From an uncultured Clostridia bacterium (lineage in GTDB: Bacteria > Bacillota > Clostridia > Oscillospirales > CAG-272): a DNA stretch of 50,134 nt. The notes under the pieces are model-generated. The model made no database searches, was not told where the DNA came from, and was given only the letters and a program-made list of their open reading frames with translations. Where the stretch lies: the NCBI GenBank assembly GCA_944391815.1, contig CALXUV010000029.1, forward strand, positions 1-50,134, read 5' to 3'. This document shows positions 9,117-16,400 of this stretch, in pieces. Each line of letters opens with the position of its first letter. Position 1 is the stretch's first letter. Both the position numbers and the translations under genes were made by a program.

Positions 9117-9146
9117 ATGACAACTGATACGAACTTCATGTATACT
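9117..9146 (+). promoter_or_regulatory. Possible promoter of a short RNA
   Basis: -35-like ATGACA (9117-9122), 18-bp spacer, -10 TATACT (9141-9146), between two terminators. A transcript from here would be about 80 nt long, ending at the 9195-9235 hairpin. No ORF is present. Weak evidence. Confidence 0.25.
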
Positions 9147-9194
9147 GAATATTTTATACTTACTCAGTCTTCAAATATTAGTACAGTGGCATGA

Positions 9195-9235
9195 AAAAAC
9201 CGGACCGCTCGTTTGAACGAAAAAGTCCGGTTTTT
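9195..9235 (+). terminator. Rho-independent terminator
   Basis: Perfect 11-bp stem AAAAACCGGAC (9195-9205) / GTCCGGTTTTT (9225-9235) with T-runs on both sides, so it could act in either direction. It may end the araC transcript from the right or a short RNA from the left. Confidence 0.75.
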
Positions 9236-9306
9236 ATTTGGTGAAGCAACCGTCTCCGGTGCTCCTCTGTATTTATGTTATAGCAGAAAAATATGAAAAA
9301 GTCAAT

Positions 9307-9356
9307 AGTCCATTTGAAGAAATTCATGTGACCATTTGAAGAAATTCATGTGGACT
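9307..9356. repeat. Tandem 22-bp direct repeat inside a short inverted repeat
   Basis: The 21-nt unit beginning CCATTTGAAGAAATTC occurs exactly twice, at 9310-9330 and 9332-9352 (period 22). The pair is bracketed by AGTCCA (9307-9312) and TGGACT (9351-9356), followed by TTTTTTG. It lies about 50 bp after the araC stop. Together with the 9002-9048 and 9195-9235 hairpins it accounts for most of the gene-free stretch 8865-9404. Confidence 0.7.
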
Positions 9357-9404
9357 TTTTTGTTTTATAAAATTTCTTCTGCCGCCGTGGGGCGCTCGCC
9401 TTAC

Positions 9405-10253
9405 TCACCGATCGTTATTTTTAATGATATTCACCGTCGCGTTTTCACCGGAATGTGCCTTGACATATTCAGTCGGACTGCACCCGTAATGCCTTTTGAA
9501 CGCTCGCGAAAACGCGAAAACGTCGGGATAACCGACCGAGGTCGCGGCAAGGGTTATGCTGAAATTCCTGATCGTAAGCATAAGCGCCGCCTTGTCAAGC
9601 CGAAGCATGTTCAGGTATTTTTTCGGAGATCTGCCTGTTTCCGCCCGGAAAATATCGCAAAAATAACCGTAGCTTATATGAAGCCTCTCCGCTATCTGCC
9701 CGACCGTCAACCCCTTTTGGTACTCGGAGAGCATTATGCTTATCGCCGGACGAACGTAGGTTTCATAGGGAGTAAGAGCTCTTTGGCTAAGCTTCATCAG
9801 CTTTCCGAGTATCTCCCAGATCTTTCCGCACAGAAAATGCTCGTACGCGCCGTCGGTACGGCTCTCGGAAAAATATGCGTCGTGATAAGCACTCTCAAAA
9901 GTCTCTCTCAGATACGGCGCCTCGATAACGTCCTTTTCATTAAGAACGTCGGGAAGCGCGATATCCGAGGAAAATCCGATCCAGATATAGCTCCACGGCT
10001 CGTCCTTGTCCGCTTTGTACGACGTTTTTTCGTACGGACGGATAACGAATATCCCGTTTTCCTTTACCTCTTCGGTATTTTCTCCGTTTGTGAAATCCCC
10101 CTTGCCTGATATGATAAAATGCAAAAGCCAGAAATCCCGAACCGCAGGGCCGAACGAATACTCCGAGGGGCATTCCTGCATACCGCACTGTATCGGGTTT
10201 ATCGGCTTTAAATCTATGTTTGTGATAAATTTTTTCTCAAATTCCTCTGCCAT
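9405..10253 (-). CDS. AraC-family transcriptional regulator
   Basis: DNA-binding regulator, probably responding to a sugar-like ligand. The 282 residues have an N-terminal cupin-like sensor half (FWLLHFIISGKGDF, then NGIFVIRPYEKTSY) and a C-terminal double HTH from about residue 175: LTVGQIAERLHISYGYFCDIFRAETG, then SITLAATSVGYPDVFAFSRAFKRHYGCSPTEY, the classical AraC signature. It is divergent from the giant surface-protein gene at 10403 and shares a compact promoter region with it, so that gene is the likely target (inference). Length is normal for the family. Confidence 0.93.
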   Translation of the reverse strand: MAEEFEKKFITNIDLKPINPIQCGMQECPSEYSFGPAVRDFWLLHFIISGKGDFTNGENTEEVKENGIFVIRPYEKTSYKADKDEPWSYIWIGFSSDIALPDVLNEKDVIEAPYLRETFESAYHDAYFSESRTDGAYEHFLCGKIWEILGKLMKLSQRALTPYETYVRPAISIMLSEYQKGLTVGQIAERLHISYGYFCDIFRAETGRSPKKYLNMLRLDKAALMLTIRNFSITLAATSVGYPDVFAFSRAFKRHYGCSPTEYVKAHSGENATVNIIKNNDR

Positions 10254-10288
10254 TCTGCTCTTCTCCCAATTCCTTTGGAATTTAATTC

Positions 10289-10347
10289 ATTGTAACACGA
10301 AAATATGAGAAAATGCAATTGAATATTGTAAATTTTTCTGTTATAAT
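10289..10347. promoter_or_regulatory. Back-to-back divergent promoters of araC and the giant surface-protein gene
   Basis: Minus strand: -35 TTGCAT (10313-10318), 18-bp spacer, -10 TACAAT (10289-10294) for araC. Plus strand: -35 TTGAAT (10319-10324), 17-bp spacer, -10 TATAAT (10342-10347) for the 10403 gene. The two -35 boxes abut with no gap. An ATAGTT (10346-10351) / AACTAT (10364-10369) inverted repeat overlaps the start region of the plus-strand transcript and could be an operator. Confidence 0.7.
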
Positions 10348-10402
10348 AGTTTCACATTAATATAACTATTCAAAAGTTTCTTTTATACGAAAGGAGAAGT
10401 AT

Positions 10403-13400
10403 ATGAAACTGAGAACAAGAATGATAGCATTTCTTTTGCTTCTCTGTACGCTTGTGACGATGCTGCCGATAACGGCGCTTTCGGCATTTGCTGACGGAGA
10501 ACCCGAAAAGGAGGACGCTATGGAAAAGATCGAAGCAGACGAGGCGCTCAAGACCTATAAGCAGGGCGAGACGCTTTCGTTCGACGACGACGGCTACATA
10601 GGTGTACCGTATAAGGTTACGGTATACTTTGACAGCGCAAAGGGTGCGGCAAAGCCCGGTTATATGACAACCGACAAGGCTACCCCCGTTATCCTTTACG
10701 TCGTAAACGCGGATTTCGAGCGCATCGGAACGGATCCCGACGCCTCCATCATAAAGTCGATGGTGGAAAGAGGATACGCCGTTGCGGTGCTTGATTACCT
10801 GAATAATGCAAAGGTCACGGGCGAGGCGCTCGACTACTCCGCTCAGCTCCTTCGCGGAAAGCTCGGCGAGGGCGCGTTCTTTGCCGACAAGACCGTGTTC
10901 CCCGCAGGCACCTACCGTGATAACCTTCTCGTTCCCGCGGGCTACGACGTTCTTATGAACGAGGTATTCTTTGAGCTTGATAAGCACGGAACCGACGGCA
11001 CCCTTGAAAAGATCGTGAACGTCTGGAACAACGACTTCCGTCTTTACAAGAAGGACACCGTTATCAAATGGGTACACGAGGACGGCACCCGTAAGGCGAC
11101 TCAGAAGGATTTTGTCGGCGGCGATCCCGTATGGTACAGCGATGCCGCGGGCAAGACCGTCGATGCCGAAAACGGTACTTACATTAAAGTAAAGCACACG
11201 AAGGCAGAGGTGATCACCGACTGCGTACTGGCAGACGGCAGACCTATAGACCTTAATCTTTACGCGCACGTTATCTATCCGACCAACCCTAAGGAAGCCG
11301 TTCCGATAATGACGATGTTCTCGTCAGCCGGCTACCTTATGGAGGGAAGCAACAACGTGGCGCGTCCCCATATGCAGCATTTCCTCTTTAACGGATACGC
11401 CGGACTTCTTTACGATTACGCGTGGATCCCGATGGGAAGAAACGACCACTACGGATACTTCGACGGAAGCAGCGGAGAGGGCAAGAGCGTAACGGGCGAC
11501 AACCAGTCCTACGCCACCTACACCTTCAACGCCGCTCAGTCCACTACCGCCGCAAACCGTTTCGTACGCTACCTTGCTCTTACCCAGCCCGAAACCTACA
11601 AGTTTAGGCTTGATAAGCTCGGCGTTTTCGGTATCTCAAAGGCGGCTTGGATGACGCATCTCGGCGCACCCATTCTCCGTGAGGACCTTATCGTAAAAGA
11701 GGACGGACTGACCGACAGCGAGGTCGCGGAAGCGGTAAATGACAAGATAAACGGCTTTTATCAGCAGCTCTGGCTTCCCGGTCACCACGGAGAGACCAGA
11801 TACGATAACGGCATTACCGAGTCCTACACCAAGGACGGATTTACTATCGACGGCGGTGAGATTCAGCCCTACGCCGTATTCGACGGAAACGAAATAAGCT
11901 CGGGCGCTGAGGCGGTCTATTCAAGCTGCGGCGCGGTCACCGACTACATCGACAAGGGTTATTCTCCTCTCTTTATAACCCTCAACCTCCAGGATACCTA
12001 CTCCACTGAGTACGGTAAGCAGAACGAGATGGCAAACCTCTGCCGCGTTCACGACGTACCTTCTCTCTGGCTTGAGGCTGACATCGCCCACACCTTCGCT
12101 GACGGTGTTGACTACAACCACGGCGTTGACACCTATAAGGCGTTCATGGACTTCTTTGATTACTACCTGAAGGACACCCCCGCATCCGTTCTTTATACCG
12201 CTCCGAGAGGCGGTTACGCGGGCATGAGCACCGTTCAGCCGATAACCGTCAAGTTCATCGGTCAGGTAAGCGCTTCCGAGATCGAGAAGATCTCCGTGAC
12301 CGACAAGCTCGGAAACAAGGCGAGCGGAACGTGGGCTTCCTCCTACGGAAACACCGAATGGACGTTTAACCCCGACGGCTTTGACGGACTTACCGAGTAC
12401 GTTCTTACAGTACCCGCAGAGCTTGAGGGCGAGAACGGCAAGGCGATAGGCAAGAGCTTCACCGTCTCCTTCTGGACTCAGCCCGAGGTAGTAGCCGAGG
12501 GCGCGATAGACGTAAAGGTCTACGATTATCAGAGCAGCGACGTGACCTTCACCGTTCCCACTCTTACCGACGGTATGAACGAATATAAGGTGCGCGTAAA
12601 GGCGTCCTACGGCGTAAACAAGCTCACCCTTCTCGAAGGTGACGGCAAGGTCGTTTCAAGCGTAAACGTAAGCGGCGAGGGCTGGTACGAGCTTGACGTC
12701 TTTGACGCCGTAAAGGCGGCGGACGCTGGCAGCGAGCTTACCTTGAAGCTTAAGACCGAGTACAGCGCGGGCAGCGGTGACGTCTACACCGAGACCTTTG
12801 ACGAGGATAAGGGCGCGACCTCTCCCGATACCAAGTATGCCGAATATGATTACGCCGAGATCGACGGTGCAAAGGCAATGAAGGTCGTTATGAAGACCAA
12901 CGAAGGTTATTATAAGGGCGACCACTACTACTATTCTTACAGAAATATTCTGACGGCAAGCAAGGCGATAAACGGAGGCGCTCCTCTCACCAAGGAGGAT
13001 CTCGGAAGAACCTTCCTTATTACTTTAAGAGTCTACGATACCGTACAGCGTCAGATGCGCATACAGGGTAAGAGCGTAACGAGCAAGAACGATAAGATGC
13101 TCGATTATGACAGACTTATCTACAATTTCACCACCAAGGCAGGCGGCTGGGTAGAGATAACCGTACCGTATACCGTATACGAGACCGAGTACGGCACTAT
13201 CGGTAACCTCGCTCAGGCACTTTACGTCTACGCAACCCCCACGGGCGACACCGAAATGCCCCTCTATATCGACAGCCTCACCGTGACCGAGGTATATAAC
13301 GACCTTGCTCTTGAAAAGGTACAGCTCGTAGCGTACGCAAACGGAGAGGGCGCGTATAAGGAAAAGACCGACGGCAAGGCGTTCACCGTAGGCGAAAACG

Positions 13401-16400
13401 GCTATGATACATGGAAGGCGGCAATTTCCGCAGCAAAGGACGGCGACACCGTTAAGCTTAACGCAAATTACGTATTCACAAGCAGCGACTTTGCTCCCAT
13501 TACAGTAAATAACGTCACTATCGACTTAAACGGCTATAAGCTCGTTTGCGACAGCGAAAAATCCCCCATAGCTCTTGCTTCCGCAGGAACGGAAGCGGCT
13601 GCCGTTACCGTAAAGAACGGTAGAGTATTCATAAGCGACGCTCCGTTCGTTTCCTATATAGGCGACACCGACAAGGCATATAACGTAGCGTTTACCGATC
13701 TCTATATCGGCGTTTATAACGTAGCGCAGACCGCCGAGGTGATCTCAGCCTCCGCGGTAACGGGAAATGCGAGCGTAAGCGCTTCGTTTGAGCTTACCGA
13801 CTGCGTAATAGACGTAAACAGAGGTAAGATGGCAAAATGCCAAGCGACCGTTCTTCCCAAGGGCGGCAGCGGTCTTGATATCTCCTATACCTTTATTGGC
13901 GGCAAGCTTATCCTTGACAGCAGACTTGACCTCACCTTCTCCCAGAGCGCGCTTACCGTTAAGGCAAACGGAGAGGGCGTGTTCACTAAGCTCTATACCG
14001 CTGACGGAATGCTCGGCGTTCCCGCGTTCTCTCTTACGAAGGACGGAGAGTTCTGCGAGTTCGTGAAGGTAGGAACCGAAAACGGCTACGCGGTATACGA
14101 GGCACAGAAGGCGGCAGTCACCACCGGGTACGGCATCATTCCCGAGCAGTACGCAAACGCCTCCGAGTATCCCGTCGTTATCTTCTCCGACAACTGCTTC
14201 ATAGCGGCTAAGAAGACCTGGCCCGAAACACTTGAGGCGGTGATCGCGTTCACCGATACGGCGGCGGGCGCTACCGTTCAGGTTCTTTTAAGAGACGATC
14301 TTGACAACTCAGGCACTCCTACCAGAATGTACAAGATCAACGGCACTCTTGTCTTCGACCTTAACGGCAAGACCTTGAAGAGCAATTCCGCCACCCTCTT
14401 TGAGTTCGGAGCGGACGCAAGCTACACGGGCGTGTTTACCTCTTACACCACCAAGCTTGTTGTCAAGAACGGTACTCTTGTAAACGATTACGGCAAGCTC
14501 GCGGCGTTCGAGAACAAGACCTCAAGCGATAAGCACTACGAGGTAGTATTTGAAAATGTCAGAATGACCGTTTCCTCGGCTAACGCGAGAAGCGAGGCGA
14601 TAGTCACCTATAACGATTCAAATAATACGGGCGTAGTTTATCTCGACTTTACCTTCACCGACTGCACCTTCGATTTCACCGACGCGCAGAAGAAGTTTAC
14701 CGTTATCAAGGCAAACGCCGCTGACAGCGTGTGCAGCATCAAGGTGAACGGCGGTAAGATGATCTCCGACACCGCCGACAGCTATGCCTTCTTCTCGACC
14801 GACGAGCTTGACAGCGTAGTCTACGGCAAGGGAAGTGACGGAAAGTACCTTACGCTCACCTTGAACGAGGGCGAAAGCGCGGGAAGCGACAGCTTCAAGC
14901 TCGATGACGGTATGTTCTACGGCTTCGGCGACGGAAAGACCGAGGGCGGCAAGACTACCTATTCCTTCGTAAATAATGAGAACAGCACTCCTTACGGAAT
15001 GATCCCCGACGGAAACGACGACCGCTTCGTAATATTCGCGGGCGGCAAATATATAACCTCGGGCGACGACTGGAACTACATTACGAGAAAGGTCCTCGAT
15101 ACCTTCAATAAGAAGGTAGGGGACGATTATCCTTACTTTGGCGATACGGTATACCTTATCATGCGCTCCGATTACAGAGGAAGCGCGGGAAGCACCAGAG
15201 TAGCGGCTTATAACGGAACTCTCGTTTTCGACCTTATGGGCAACACCTTCACCAGAAGCGGCACCCTGTTTGAAAGCGAAGCGGACACCCAGCACGGAAG
15301 CGGAACAACGGTTTATAACGGTGTCGTTGACGGCTACGTCAATATAATGAATAACCTTAACGGCGGCAAGCCCTTCGATACGAATATCACCGTAAAGAAC
15401 GGAAGCATCGTTTCCGAGGGCGCGGGCAATAACAAGTACGGACATCTTATAGCGGTCGGTGGCAACCATAAGGCTGACAAGAAGATGACCTTCACGTTTG
15501 AGGATATTGACTTCGGCGTAAAGAACGACCCCTCCACTTTATTTGCGGTAGGCTGGGGAACAACTGACGGCGCGAAGATGGATATGGACATAGTTCTTAA
15601 TAACTGTGATTTCACTTTCCCGACCGATACCGCGACAGGCTCAGGCGTATTCGTGCGCAACGGCACACCTCAGCTTGATTTTGATATCTACTTCAACGGC
15701 GGTACGATAAACGGTGATATGACCAACCTCAAGCTCTGCAATAACAGCGTAGTTCCCGAGGTGTTCTTCGGTAAGTATGCGGGCAAGTACACCACCCTGA
15801 CCGTTCCCACGGGTAGTACCTATCCCGTTATCGGCGGAACGAACGAGGACGGCAAGCTTGTCACCTTCGCAGGTACGGGTACCGTCAGTGGAGCCAATAC
15901 CACCTATTCTCTTGTTGAAAACGACAGGATCACCAAGTACGGAGTGATCACAAGCAACCGCACATCAGGCTTCGTCGCGTTCTGCAACGGCGTGATGATA
16001 AACGAAGCGAACGACTGGAACGCGATAACTCAGAGAGTTCTTGAGTATATCAATAAATCCTCCGGAAGCGGCGACAGCATCACCTATCCGAATTTTGGCA
16101 AGACCGTAACGATCCTTATGCTCTCCGATTACAGCGGTAAGGGCGGAAACGCAAGAATAAGCGCTATCAACGGAACTCTCGTAGTAGACCTCGGCGGTCA
16201 CACCTTCACAAAGACGGGAACTATGTTCGAGTGCGCTATACAGGATAGTCAGAGCGGCGTAGTCGGATACAACACCGTCAGAAACTCCTACAACGGCGGC
16301 AAGGACTTTGATACCAACGTCTACGTTCTTAACGGTACTATCGCAAGCACCGCAAACAACGCTTCCATTATAGCTACCGAAAACAAGCTCACGTTATCCG

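Noticed and set aside
9237-9245. Possible attachment-site copy of the tRNA-Glu 3' end (TTTGGTGA)
   Set aside because: Only 8 bases match the sequence at the tRNA end (22957-22966 region), too short to claim a duplicated integration site.
9336-10109. 257-codon plus-strand ORF opposite araC
   Set aside because: It lies entirely antisense to a clear AraC-family gene, has no ribosome binding site, and its composition is that of a reverse frame.
14618-15469. Long minus-strand ORFs inside the giant gene (also 16580-17368 and 18023-18997)
   Set aside because: Shadow frames caused by the biased codon use of the plus-strand gene; no ribosome binding sites or recognisable domains.
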